A DNA stretch of 14,657 nt from Desulfobacula sp. (GCA_023139225.1 JAGLNZ010000006.1:1-14657), one strand, 5' to 3'. Positions 1 through 9,295 are shown, numbered from the stretch's first letter. The notes: generated from the letters alone by a model not told the origin. Numbers and translations are program-made.

Positions 1-42
1 GGCGGTATCGAATTTTATGAAATGAAAATAAGCGATTATTAA
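1..42 (+). CDS. Possible C-terminal end of a convergent gene (partial)
   Basis: Frame 1 of the plus strand is open from the window edge and reads GGIEFYEMKISDY before a TAA stop at 40-42. The other two plus frames stop earlier. If real, this is the tail of a gene convergent with the hybrid kinase that ends at 203. Thirteen codons are far too few to name a family, and an open frame of this length is common by chance. The alternative is that the edge is simply intergenic. Confidence 0.25.
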   Translation, partial: GGIEFYEMKISDY

Positions 43-47
43 ACCCA

Positions 48-73
48 CAAAAAACAGGAAAACCCATTCCAGT
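48..73 (-). terminator. Weak candidate rho-independent terminator of the kinase operon
   Basis: Read on the minus strand, ACTGGAA (73-67) and TTCCTGT pair with one mismatch around a six-base loop, and the second arm runs directly into a run of six T. It lies about 130 nt beyond the stop codon of the last operon gene. The stem is short and AT-rich, so it is only a candidate. The 160 nt between 43 and 202 shows nothing else that can be supported. Confidence 0.3.
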
Positions 74-202
74 GAATGATATATGAATTTGTGCACACAC
101 TATTGAAAGTGGATCTATTCTTGTTACCTATAACAATCATTTTAATTCCATTGGAAACCTCAGAATTTGGGAAAGATAGCGTCTGGCAGAGCCACTTTCC
201 TC

Positions 203-3091
203 TCAGGATAGAATTGGATATTTACGGGTGTAATTGTGAGGGCTTGCCAGCCACTTATCAAGCATATCAGAAAGCCCCTGTGGTTTAATCGGTTTTGCAA
301 GATAGTCGTCCATACCGGATTTCAGACATTTTTCGCGATCCTCTTTCATAGCGTTAGCTGTCATGGCAACAATAATGACATTATGATCAAGCACTTTTGA
401 TTCAAGGTTTCGGATAACACCTGTCGTATCGTAGCCATCCATCTCCGGCATCTGGCAATCCATCAATACAATATCGTAAGAAATCATTTCCAGAGCCTTA
501 ACAGCTTCCTTTCCATTGGCAACTGCATCAGCTCTGTATCCTAATTTTTTTAAAATATTTAATGCCACTTTTTGGTTGATATGATTGTCCTCTGCCAGCA
601 GAATGCGGGTTTTATACTTTTGGTCCTCGGCAAGAGAGTGGCGGGTGACAATTGCGGCAGATTCCTTCTTATCCGGCTCTTTTTGAATACCGGCAACTAT
701 GGAAAGACAGTCAAAAAGCTGTGATTGCTTAACCGGCTTTATCAAATATGCGGCAAACCCGATTTTTTTTAATTGTTTGGCATCACCCCGCTGACCCATT
801 GAAGACATCAAGACAAGTATGGTGTTTTTCAGATCAGAATCTTGTTTAACCTTTTTTCCAAGTGTTGCCCCGTCCATTGCCGGCATCTGCATATCAAAAA
901 TTGCAATCTCAAAAGGATCTTTATTGATGAAAGCCGCCTTAAGTTCAACTAAAGCCTGTTCTCCGTCTGGTGCTTCTTTATAGCGGCATTCCCATAATTT
1001 TAACTGCTCACGTAAAATATATCGATTGGTTGCATTATCATCAACTATCAGAATACGTTTTCCCTTTATATTCTCGGGAACAACCATCTTTTTTTCTCTG
1101 CCTTCGGGCTGTTTTTCAAAAACTGCTGTAAACCAGAATGTAGAGCCTTTGCCCTCCTCACTTTCCACACCGATCCCGCCGCCCATCTTTTCTGCAAGTT
1201 GTTTTGATATCGTCAGTCCCAAACCGGTTCCACCATATTTGCGTGTTGTGGAACTGTCCACCTGTGAGAACGATTGAAAAAGCCGGTCCATACGATCATT
1301 AGGGACACCTATGCCTGTGTCGGTAACGCTGACACGGATAACGGCATGTGTTGCATCTTCACTTTCAAGTGTAGTGTAAATTGCCACCTCACCTTTTTGA
1401 GTAAATTTGATGGAATTGCCCACAAGGTTTATCAGTATCTGACGCAGCCGACCGGGGTCTCCGCATAAAAGCGACGGGACTTCATGATGAAATACATTTA
1501 TCAATTCCAAATCCTTTTCATGGGCTTTAATGGCGATAAGATCGCTTGCTTCGTCAAACGTTACTCTTAAATCAAAATCAATATTTTCAAAATCAAACTT
1601 GCCGGCCTCAATCTTAGAATAATCGAGAATGTCATTGATAATATCCAATAACGAATCTCCGCTGCTTCGAATAATTTCTGTGAATTCTCGTTGTTCAGCA
1701 GTCAATTTGGTTCCTGAAAGAAGACTTGTCATGCCAATGATACCGTTCATGGGCGTACGGATCTCATGGCTCATATTTGCAAGAAACTCACTTTTGGCTA
1801 AATTAGCAACTTCAGCCGTGTGCGCCATTATATTTGCCTGTTCAATGGCTTTTTCAAGCTCTTGATTCATCTGGTTTAATTCATCCTGCGTCTGTTTTTC
1901 CCGGGTGATATCCTGGAAATTAACCACGATACCATCTGGTTTGCCCTGGGCATCCAGAAACAATGCCGCACCAATCCGGACTGCAATCATAGCGCCGCTT
2001 TTGGTTCTTCGCCGCGCCTCAAATCCAGACACGCCCTCTCCTTGAAAAACCTTGGCAATGCTTTTTTGTCTTGCCTGTATTTCTTCTTCCGGTATAAAAT
2101 CAATCCGATGGCCAAGCAGTTCATCCAGAGTCCATCCAAACACACGGGTAAAGGCAGGATTCAGGTATACCACCTTCTCATTTTTATTATATACCGCCAC
2201 CGGATCCGCAATGGTTTCCATCACTGTCTGAAGCCTTTCTTTGCTTTCCCGGAGTTCGTTCTCAGCTTTTTTAAGCGGAGTGATATCCATGAAAGCTTCG
2301 AGAATCACATCCTGTCCGTCCAGTTCCATGGTCAAAGCTGTCTTGTAAACCGGCACTTGCCGACCGTCCTTGCGGATGATGGTCTTCTCCGACTGATCAA
2401 CGACCTGATTCAGGTCTGTTATCGGACACTGACCAATATTATCAGGACAGATATTTTCATGGCAAACATGCCCGACAATCTCTTCTCTATGATCATAGCC
2501 GGTCAGAGTCAGAGCCGCCTTGTTAATTCGTTGAATCACCTTATCCTTCCCAACAATCATCATACCGATGGGAACATTATCTATTATCATTTCAGTAATT
2601 TCCAGTGACCTTTTCAGCTTTTCTTCCGCCTGCTGGAGTGCAGCTTCAAAATTTTTGCGATCCGTGATATCGTTTCCTGAACTTAAAATTCCAATAATAT
2701 CGCCATTGGGGTCTTTCAAGATAGTATTATGCCAGGCAATAATACGTTGGGTTCCATCTTTTTTTAGAATTGGATTCTCGTAATACTCAACCGGCTCAAT
2801 TTTCCCTGCTATCAAATCATGATAAACCCTTAAAACATCTTCCTGGAATTGTTCGGGCAGGCAGGTTTTAAACCAATTTTTACCAAGTAGTTCTTCTTTT
2901 TGGTAGCCAAGGGTTTCCAAACCGTATTCATTAATGAGCGTGATGTTTCCTTTAGTATCAAGGGCGACAAACAAAACTCTGGCAATAGAAAGATATTTTC
3001 GGGCCCGGTATTCACTGTCTTGGTTGGAAACCTTGTGTTCCAAGTCTTTTACCCTGCGCTCAAGCGCTTTATAACTTAATTTTTTTTCCAC
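203..3091 (-). CDS. Hybrid sensor histidine kinase, PAS-PAS-PAS-HisKA-HATPase-REC-REC
   Basis: A 962-residue BarA-type hybrid kinase with no membrane segment, so probably cytoplasmic. An N-terminal coil (1-30) is followed by PAS domains at about 35-145, 165-275 and 285-395 and a linker coil (395-430). The H-box NMSHEIRTPMN has its phospho-acceptor at His442. The ATPase domain has the N-box Asn559, DTGIG at 591-595 and GGTGLGL at about 620-626. Receiver 1 (678-800) has D684/D685, phospho-Asp D733 and K785; receiver 2 (828-945) has E834/D835, D878 and K933. Both receivers look functional. There is no HPt domain, unusual for a kinase with two receivers, so phosphate presumably leaves through a separate HPt protein. 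The second PAS carries C210, H211, C215 and C222, a possible metal or redox site. The start is GTG with AAGGA 8 nt upstream. It is the last gene of the cluster, 27 nt after the SBP kinase, and a paralogue of the hybrid kinase at 6956-9271. Confidence 0.93.
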   Translation of the reverse strand: MEKKLSYKALERRVKDLEHKVSNQDSEYRARKYLSIARVLFVALDTKGNITLINEYGLETLGYQKEELLGKNWFKTCLPEQFQEDVLRVYHDLIAGKIEPVEYYENPILKKDGTQRIIAWHNTILKDPNGDIIGILSSGNDITDRKNFEAALQQAEEKLKRSLEITEMIIDNVPIGMMIVGKDKVIQRINKAALTLTGYDHREEIVGHVCHENICPDNIGQCPITDLNQVVDQSEKTIIRKDGRQVPVYKTALTMELDGQDVILEAFMDITPLKKAENELRESKERLQTVMETIADPVAVYNKNEKVVYLNPAFTRVFGWTLDELLGHRIDFIPEEEIQARQKSIAKVFQGEGVSGFEARRRTKSGAMIAVRIGAALFLDAQGKPDGIVVNFQDITREKQTQDELNQMNQELEKAIEQANIMAHTAEVANLAKSEFLANMSHEIRTPMNGIIGMTSLLSGTKLTAEQREFTEIIRSSGDSLLDIINDILDYSKIEAGKFDFENIDFDLRVTFDEASDLIAIKAHEKDLELINVFHHEVPSLLCGDPGRLRQILINLVGNSIKFTQKGEVAIYTTLESEDATHAVIRVSVTDTGIGVPNDRMDRLFQSFSQVDSSTTRKYGGTGLGLTISKQLAEKMGGGIGVESEEGKGSTFWFTAVFEKQPEGREKKMVVPENIKGKRILIVDDNATNRYILREQLKLWECRYKEAPDGEQALVELKAAFINKDPFEIAIFDMQMPAMDGATLGKKVKQDSDLKNTILVLMSSMGQRGDAKQLKKIGFAAYLIKPVKQSQLFDCLSIVAGIQKEPDKKESAAIVTRHSLAEDQKYKTRILLAEDNHINQKVALNILKKLGYRADAVANGKEAVKALEMISYDIVLMDCQMPEMDGYDTTGVIRNLESKVLDHNVIIVAMTANAMKEDREKCLKSGMDDYLAKPIKPQGLSDMLDKWLASPHNYTRKYPILS

Positions 3092-3099
3092 ACAAAAAT

Positions 3100-3104
3100 T
3101 CCTT
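3100..3104 (-). promoter_or_regulatory. Ribosome binding site deciding the GTG start at 3091
   Basis: AAGGA on the minus strand lies 8 nt before the GTG at 3091-3089, within the 27-nt gap after the upstream stop. An overlapping GTG at 3093-3091 is out of frame. The site supports the non-ATG start of the last hybrid kinase. Confidence 0.6.
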
Positions 3105-3118
3105 ATTGTGTCCTTTAT

Positions 3119-5602
3119 TTAAAATTTGAACTCACCTAACTTTAAGGAAAGCTCTTTCATGCCAAAAGGCTTTTGAATAAAGCCGTCACACCCCAGATTC
3201 AATATTTCTGCAGCCTTTCCGTTAATGCTGTATCCGCTGGAAAGCAGCGCCGATACATCCGGATTGATTTGTTTTAGCTTTTCATAAACCTCTTTGCCTC
3301 CAACATCCGGCATAATCATGTCTATGATCACAATATCTATTGTCTTCCAGTGATTACGATATGTTTCTATGGCCTCTTTACCACTGTTGGCGCCAATGGC
3401 TTTAAAGCCAAGTTTTTTAAGCATTTTCAACCCCACATCAATTATTATTTTTTCATCGTCAACCAGCAGCACGGTCCCATTGCCCTTAAGAACCTGCTGA
3501 GATTTTTCAGGTGTATTGATCACTTTTTTCAAAGATGCAGGCAGATAGATATTGAATGTGGTTCCCTGGTCCGGTTCACTGTACACATTGATAAATCCTC
3601 CGTGATTTTTAATAATCCCATAAGCCGATGCAAGCCCCAGTCCCGTACCCCGCTCTTTTTTTTTAGTTGTAAAAAACGGATCAAAAATTCGTTTGCTGGT
3701 GGCCTTGTCCATACCAATGCCGGTATCTGTCACTATAATCTTGACATAATTGCCGGGTCTGACTACAAAGGCTTTTGTGTAGCCATCATCAATCACAGTA
3801 TTTTTGGTCTGAACATACAGATTTCCCCCATCCGGCATGGCCTGCCATGCATTCACAAATAAATTCATCAAAACCTGCTTGATCTGTCCCTGATCTATTT
3901 CAACCGCCCATATATTTTTTTCATATTTTTCCTGGATGGTAATTTCCTTTTTTACCCGCCCGAACATCCGGCTTTGATTTATGACAAGCTCATTCATATT
4001 CGCAGGTTTAACTTCAAATTTTCCGCCTCTGCTAAAGCCGAGAATCTGTTTTGTCAAATCAGCTGCATCGTTAACTAAATTCTCTATTCCCTTAAGAAGC
4101 TCAATATGTTCATGGTCACCATCTTTTTCTGACAACAACAAAGAGGCCCTGCCCTGTATCCCCATTAGAAGGTTGTTAAAATTATGGGCAATTCCGCCTG
4201 CCAGAGTACCGACAGCCTCCATTTTCTGGGCCTGAAACAATTGATTCTCAAGTTTCTTTTTATCCGTAATATCCCTGAAAACACCATTAATTCGAAGCAC
4301 TTCTCCTTTATGGTCCTTAATCAATTTAAAACTGCATAACGCATCCCTCGGCTCCCCGTCAACTCGCTTGATTTTTATCTCGTAATCCTTTAAATATCCT
4401 TTTTCCATCATGCTTGACAGCATCCGCTCTCTATCCTTTATATTCAGATACAACTTGGCAATCGGCATTCCAATCAAATCATCAGGCGTTTTACAACCCA
4501 TGATTGTGGCACAGGCAGGGTTGGCAGATCTGATCCTGTCGTCAGCACCAGAGGCCATCACCCCATCCGGGATGGATTCAAACAGCGTACGGTATTCTTT
4601 TTCGCTTTTGATAAGCGCCTTGTTTTTAAGATTTATTTCCTTGGTAATTCGGGTGACCTGTATCCTTAATACACTGATAACAATTACGAAAACAACTATG
4701 GCAAGCAGTGTGATTTGAAGAGCTATCTTAGCCCATCCTGGCAGAATTTTAATAAATTTACGGGCAATTTCTCCTTCAAAATATTTTTCCAGCAACTGGT
4801 AATAAATTGAGTTGTCATCGTTTTTAAGTTTATCCATGCGATGGTTTATTATTTTTACCAGATGCAAGGTTGTGGAAGCATCTCTGGGAAAGGCAAATTT
4901 CAGGTTAACGGGTTGGAAAATAATGGCTGTCTTTTTGATTGAAAAGTCTTTTGCATATTTATTTCCAAAATTTCTGTTTGTTATTCCGGCATCAGCGCTG
5001 CCTGTTTCTACAGCCTTAAAAACTTTTGCATAATCGGAAAGTTCAATCAAGGTACAATTCAAATTAAATTGATCGCATATCTCCCTTAATCCACCCGGAC
5101 CTTCAAGGTTTACACTACCTTTAAGGACAGCAATTTTTTTATTATTTAGATCACGAATCGTTGCAATCTCTTTATTGGTTTTCTTAATATAAACCCGTGA
5201 CCAGCTCATCAGAATCGGGGCTTTAGAAAATATAAACATTTTGCCCCGTTTTTCCGTAAAGGCCACGTCCGGCATAATATCAATTTCTTTAGCTTTTAGC
5301 CTGGCAAGTCCCTGGTCCCAGTTTCCTTTAATATATTTAATTTCGAAGTTTTCTTTCTTTGCGATATAAGACAAGAGATCCGGCCAGAAGCCTGTGACAT
5401 TGCCATCTGCTTCAAAAGTAATTTTGGGTGGGTTCTCATAGGCCCCGACTTTTACCACTAACGGTTCCCGACCCAGGGCAGTATCACTAAAGATCAAACC
5501 CGTTAAAATCCAGAATAAAATAAAAATCAGATTCACAAAAAATATTCGCCCAAAGCACTGCCAAGGTCTCCCAATATTTATTGTTTGTATGAAAGTTGTC
5601 AT
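3119..5602 (-). CDS. Transmembrane sensor kinase: periplasmic SBP_bac_3 - TM - PAS - HisKA-HATPase - REC
   Basis: An 827-residue hybrid kinase and the only protein of the cluster with an extracytoplasmic sensor. A hydrophobic signal anchor (19-40) leads to a family-3 solute-binding domain in the periplasm (about 47-275). A second membrane helix (about 289-312) is followed by a PAS domain (335-447), the kinase H-box GGIAHNFNN (His473), N-box Asn584, DTGIG at about 626-630 and RGTGLGL at 651-657. A C-terminal receiver (710-827) has D715/D716, phospho-Asp D761 and K811. The layout recalls BvgS/EvgS, but with one SBP domain, an NtrB-like kinase core and no HPt. In the SBP, R119 of the ER-type motif is kept, while the position that usually holds the ligand-amine Asp appears to be Asn209, so the ligand may not be a plain alpha-amino acid. 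It follows the REC-HK gene by 88 nt, the widest gap in the cluster, and the SD before its ATG is weak. Confidence 0.92.
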   Translation of the reverse strand: MTTFIQTINIGRPWQCFGRIFFVNLIFILFWILTGLIFSDTALGREPLVVKVGAYENPPKITFEADGNVTGFWPDLLSYIAKKENFEIKYIKGNWDQGLARLKAKEIDIMPDVAFTEKRGKMFIFSKAPILMSWSRVYIKKTNKEIATIRDLNNKKIAVLKGSVNLEGPGGLREICDQFNLNCTLIELSDYAKVFKAVETGSADAGITNRNFGNKYAKDFSIKKTAIIFQPVNLKFAFPRDASTTLHLVKIINHRMDKLKNDDNSIYYQLLEKYFEGEIARKFIKILPGWAKIALQITLLAIVVFVIVISVLRIQVTRITKEINLKNKALIKSEKEYRTLFESIPDGVMASGADDRIRSANPACATIMGCKTPDDLIGMPIAKLYLNIKDRERMLSSMMEKGYLKDYEIKIKRVDGEPRDALCSFKLIKDHKGEVLRINGVFRDITDKKKLENQLFQAQKMEAVGTLAGGIAHNFNNLLMGIQGRASLLLSEKDGDHEHIELLKGIENLVNDAADLTKQILGFSRGGKFEVKPANMNELVINQSRMFGRVKKEITIQEKYEKNIWAVEIDQGQIKQVLMNLFVNAWQAMPDGGNLYVQTKNTVIDDGYTKAFVVRPGNYVKIIVTDTGIGMDKATSKRIFDPFFTTKKKERGTGLGLASAYGIIKNHGGFINVYSEPDQGTTFNIYLPASLKKVINTPEKSQQVLKGNGTVLLVDDEKIIIDVGLKMLKKLGFKAIGANSGKEAIETYRNHWKTIDIVIIDMIMPDVGGKEVYEKLKQINPDVSALLSSGYSINGKAAEILNLGCDGFIQKPFGMKELSLKLGEFKF

Positions 5603-5690
5603 ATTTTATATTCTATCCTGCGACATTGCCATTCTCGATCTTCTGATGCGTCTTTCAGGTGAAGCAAACTGGGTTTCCATAAGCCTCCAT

Positions 5691-6959
5691 TTATTTTCCA
5701 GGCAATATTATTGTAAAAATCGTTCCCTTGCCCACTACACTTTTAACATCAATTTTTCCCTTGTGTTCCTCAACAATATTATAGGCGATATTCATTCCAA
5801 GGCCGGTCCCCTGGCCGATCTCTTTGGTAGTAAAAAACGGATCAAATATTTTTGAAAGATTCTCTTTTTCAATACCGCATCCATTATCTGAAATGGTGAC
5901 AACCACATATTTGCCCTCTTTTTTTGTCTGAATTTTTATTTCGCCCTTTTCTTTGATGGCCTGTGCCGCATTGACCAGAATATTCATGAACACCTGGTTT
6001 AACTTTTGCGGAAATCCTTCAACCATTGGAACTTGCCCGAAATCTTTCGTCACCGTGGCTTTGTATTTAATTTCATTATTAACAACATTTAACGTGGATT
6101 CCAGGCCTTTATTGATGTCAATAAGCATTTGCTGGTCATTGCCGGGATGAGCAAAACTTTTTAAATCCCCGACAATTTTCCCGACCCGGTCGGTTCCATC
6201 CTTGCAATCACTTAACAATTCCGGGATATCTTTTATGAGATAATCAATTTCAATATCTTTTTCATGTTCAAATACGGTTTGAACCTGTTTTTTAATTTCA
6301 TCAGACAGGCTTTTCTGGTCGGATTTTTTTAATATTTTGCCAAGTTTCTGATAATACGCTATCAGAGCGTCAACATCTTTCATATAATCGCTGAGGGCAT
6401 CCAGGTTGCTGCCGATAAACCCTATGGGATTATTGATCTCATGGGCGACCCCTGCTGCAAGCTGACCGATTGACGCCATTTTTTCAGATTGCAGTATCTG
6501 GGACTGTGTAGCCTTTAGATGCTCCAATGTTTCATCAAGTTTTTTATTCTTTTTTATCAACTCTTCCTGCAGTTCATGATGCTCGCTCTCAAGCTTTACA
6601 ATTCTTTCGCCGGTTTTGATCCGGGATCGTAATTCATCAGGTTTAAATGGTTTGATAATATAATCATCAGCTCCGGCTTCAAACACTTCTACAAGGTCGG
6701 TCATTTTATCCTTTGCTGTTAATAACATGACATAAGAATATGTTTTTTTCTGGGATCCCCTGATTTTCCGGCAAAGCTGGATGCCATCCATTTCAGGCAT
6801 CATCCAGTCAGAGATAATCATATCCGGTTCGTGTTCCAGAAATAACTGCCAGGCAAGTTTTCCATTTTCCGCTTCCAAAACTTCATGACCGATTTTCTTA
6901 ATCGCTTTTTTAACCAAAAGCCGTGAAACATAATCATCTTCTGCGACAAGTATATTCAT
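5691..6959 (-). CDS. REC-HK: soluble histidine kinase with N-terminal receiver
   Basis: A 422-residue cytoplasmic protein. The N-terminal receiver (1-120) has E7/D8/D9, phospho-Asp D51, T81 and K103. A coiled-coil linker (120-160) leads to the H-box [10 protein letters not shown] (His173), N-box Asn330, SDNGCGI at about 357-363 and GQGTGLGM at about 382-389. There is no PAS domain or membrane segment. His173 and Asn330 lie about 157 residues apart, some 40 more than in the hybrid kinases of the cluster, so the dimerisation region carries an extra helical segment, as in the REC-PAS-HK at the operon start. A receiver ahead of a kinase usually means that another kinase controls this one. The ATG overlaps the stop of the upstream hybrid kinase (ATGA), with GGGGTG about 5 nt before it, so translation is probably coupled. 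Confidence 0.92.
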   Translation of the reverse strand: MNILVAEDDYVSRLLVKKAIKKIGHEVLEAENGKLAWQLFLEHEPDMIISDWMMPEMDGIQLCRKIRGSQKKTYSYVMLLTAKDKMTDLVEVFEAGADDYIIKPFKPDELRSRIKTGERIVKLESEHHELQEELIKKNKKLDETLEHLKATQSQILQSEKMASIGQLAAGVAHEINNPIGFIGSNLDALSDYMKDVDALIAYYQKLGKILKKSDQKSLSDEIKKQVQTVFEHEKDIEIDYLIKDIPELLSDCKDGTDRVGKIVGDLKSFAHPGNDQQMLIDINKGLESTLNVVNNEIKYKATVTKDFGQVPMVEGFPQKLNQVFMNILVNAAQAIKEKGEIKIQTKKEGKYVVVTISDNGCGIEKENLSKIFDPFFTTKEIGQGTGLGMNIAYNIVEEHKGKIDVKSVVGKGTIFTIILPGK

Positions 6960-9271
6960 ACATCACCCCAATTAATCGTATTTATATGTGATTTAAATCT
7001 TTGATATTCACTTTCCAGGTGCTTTAAATTTTTGTGTATCAATTCAAAATCACCAACATCCGTGTTTTTCTCCAACCCCAAGGCCGCCTCAGTGATTCCG
7101 TCAGCACCGATATTTAGTGCTGAACCCCTTAACGAATGAGCTTGAAGGGTTAATACTTTATAGTCTTTTTGCAAAACAGACTCTTTCATGACATCAAGTT
7201 TATCAGGCAGACCTTTAATGAATTCATTTAACAACATTTCAAGAAAGGATTTATCATCCATTGCCCTGTCAAGTGCTGCGTCAAGATTAAAAATATTGTC
7301 TTTTAGATACCCTGGTGTTTTTCCATTGGGTTTGTCTTTTTCCTGACCGGCCCACTTTTCTATCACTTTTAGTAATTTATCCGAAGTTACGGGTTTAAAA
7401 ATATAATCATTTACAATTGCTTTGTTATTGTGCTTTCCATGATGTTCAGTCATCACAAGGATAATAATTTTTTCAAAGCCGTTCTTCTTTTCAAGCTTGC
7501 GTATCATTTCTATAGCTTTAATAGATTCCGGTTCCGGCGGGGGTGGCTCTTCTATCAGAATAATATTAAACCGGCCGGTTTCAAAAACTTCTGCGGCCCG
7601 GGTCACGTTTTTAGCAGTCTCAACCGCATACCCTGATTTATTCAATATATTCTTAACAATTTTCCCATTGACTATACCGGGATCAATAATAAGAATCTGA
7701 AGACGTTGTTTCTTATTTTCTTTTAAAAAATGGCGGGTAATAATTTGATTTGTTTTTTGCCCCCTCATTGCCAGGGCCGTGGTGATACAATTAAAAACCA
7801 GGGTGGGATTAACCGGTTTGGGCAGGTATCCCTGTACGCCGATTTTTTTCAACCGGGCGATGTCACCACGCTTTCCCATGGATGACAGCATGATCAAAAT
7901 CATTTCAGACAAATCAGGATTGGATCTGATCTTGCCTGCAAGCGTTTCACCATCCATCCCGGGCATTTGCATATCAATCAGAACGATATCAAATTGCCGG
8001 CCGGCCTGTCCGGAAGGTGTGAGTTTTTCCAGGGCACGCTCTGAACTTGCCGCTTCATCAAACAGGCAGCCCCGGGATTTTGCAAGCTCCTTGATTATGA
8101 GACGGTTGGTTGCATCGTTGTCTACTATGAGCAGCTTTTTACCCTTAATGGTTTTGGGAATGCTGATGTGAGCCTTTGGATCAGGGGACTGTTTTTCAAA
8201 TTCCATGGTAATACCGAATATTGATCCTTGTTCAGGGGTGCTTTTAACATCAATTTTTCCCCCCATTAAATAAACAAGCCGACTTGAGATACTCAATCCT
8301 ATTCCTGTCCCGCCATATTTTCGGGTGGCACTGCCGTCTGCCTGCAAAAAGGATTCAAATATGGTATGAAGCTTGTCCTGTTCAATACCGATTCCGGTAT
8401 CCTCCACTTCAAACCTGAGGGTCGCATGGGTTAGATTTTCCTTAACAAGAACTACAGAAACCTTAATCTGGCCCTGATCGGTAAATTTCAATGCATTTTC
8501 CAAAAGATAATTCAATATCTGACGCAGCCTTTCAGGATCTCCTTTAAGCAGTGACGGGACCAGGTTGTGGACAGACACGATGAAGTTCAATCCTTTTTTA
8601 TCCACCTTGGCTGATATTGCTTTTTTGACTGCATCCATTGTTGTTCTCAAATCAAAATCAATAATGTCGCATTTAATTTCACCAGACTCAATTTTTGAAA
8701 AATCAAGTATATCCGTAATTACTATCATGAGTGAGGTCGCACTTTTTTGCAAGGCTTCAACATATTCGTGCTGTTCATTACTCAAAGGGGTGTTTTGTAA
8801 CAGATCTATCATTCCCAAAACTCCATTCATTGGAGTTCTGATTTCATGGCTTACATTGGAAAGAAAATCGCTCTTGGCCTGGTCGGCCTTAAAGGCTTCC
8901 CGGCGTGATTGAATGATGTCTGTTATATCCTGCAAGGTCACCACCATACCATTGAATCTGCCTTTTGCATCCTTCAGCACGTCCGCACTTAACCTGACAT
9001 GAATATTTCCTTTATTCTTTGTTTTTCTGACAGTTTCAAGGCCAAATACGGCCTTTCCGGAAAGCACCTGTTCTACTGCTTTTTTTGTCTGTTTCCGGGT
9101 TTGTTCGGGGACAAAATCAATCCGTTGTCCCATCAATTCATCACAACGCCACCCAAACACTCTTTCAAAGGCAGGGTTGATATAGGTGGCAAGCCCGTCT
9201 TTGTCATAGGCAACAATGGGATCACCACAACTGTCAATGATCTTTTTTAATGTTGCTTCATTTTGTTCCAA
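6956..9271 (-). CDS. Hybrid kinase PAS-HisKA-HATPase-REC-pseudoREC-HPt
   Basis: A 771-residue soluble hybrid kinase. It has a PAS domain (8-118), H-box NVSHEIRTPMN (His142), N-box Asn259, DTGIG at 291-295 and GGTGIGL at about 320-326. Receiver 1 (378-500) has phospho-Asp D433, but its acidic pair reads D384-N385 instead of Asp-Asp. Receiver 2 (523-642) is degenerate: Glu574 replaces the phospho-Asp, the acidic pair is D530-P531, and the following loop is EPPPPEP, although K626 is kept. A C-terminal HPt domain (about 655-765) has AHSLRGSALNIGA with His712, the only HPt in the window. PAS and kinase closely resemble those of the hybrid kinase at 203-3091. The start is uncertain: the TTG used here has no SD, whereas AAGGA precedes in-frame ATT codons at 9289 and 9286. 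The gene begins 35 nt after the HDOD gene and overlaps the next gene by four bases. Confidence 0.9.
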   Translation of the reverse strand: MEQNEATLKKIIDSCGDPIVAYDKDGLATYINPAFERVFGWRCDELMGQRIDFVPEQTRKQTKKAVEQVLSGKAVFGLETVRKTKNKGNIHVRLSADVLKDAKGRFNGMVVTLQDITDIIQSRREAFKADQAKSDFLSNVSHEIRTPMNGVLGMIDLLQNTPLSNEQHEYVEALQKSATSLMIVITDILDFSKIESGEIKCDIIDFDLRTTMDAVKKAISAKVDKKGLNFIVSVHNLVPSLLKGDPERLRQILNYLLENALKFTDQGQIKVSVVLVKENLTHATLRFEVEDTGIGIEQDKLHTIFESFLQADGSATRKYGGTGIGLSISSRLVYLMGGKIDVKSTPEQGSIFGITMEFEKQSPDPKAHISIPKTIKGKKLLIVDNDATNRLIIKELAKSRGCLFDEAASSERALEKLTPSGQAGRQFDIVLIDMQMPGMDGETLAGKIRSNPDLSEMILIMLSSMGKRGDIARLKKIGVQGYLPKPVNPTLVFNCITTALAMRGQKTNQIITRHFLKENKKQRLQILIIDPGIVNGKIVKNILNKSGYAVETAKNVTRAAEVFETGRFNIILIEEPPPPEPESIKAIEMIRKLEKKNGFEKIIILVMTEHHGKHNNKAIVNDYIFKPVTSDKLLKVIEKWAGQEKDKPNGKTPGYLKDNIFNLDAALDRAMDDKSFLEMLLNEFIKGLPDKLDVMKESVLQKDYKVLTLQAHSLRGSALNIGADGITEAALGLEKNTDVGDFELIHKNLKHLESEYQRFKSHINTINWGDV

Positions 9272-9295
9272 GCCATTGTTAGAAATAATGAAATT

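Noticed and set aside
105..199. Inverted 8-mers GAAAGTGG (105-112) and CCACTTTC (192-199)
   Set aside because: The arms are 79 nt apart with no T-tract; one such pair is expected by chance in this amount of sequence.
76..288. 70-codon plus-strand open frame at the left end
   Set aside because: Half of it overlaps the well-supported 3' end of the hybrid kinase, and there is no SD before its ATG.
2042..2608. 188-codon plus-strand open frame
   Set aside because: It lies entirely antisense to PAS-encoding sequence of the last hybrid kinase, has no SD or recognisable domain, and looks like a by-product of the opposite-strand coding sequence.
3350..3862. 170-codon plus-strand open frame
   Set aside because: Antisense to the receiver and ATPase region of the SBP kinase, whose motifs are intact; no family resemblance.
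7779..8171. 130-codon plus-strand open frame
   Set aside because: Antisense to receiver 1 of the HPt kinase; composition is a mirror of that gene with no domain or SD.
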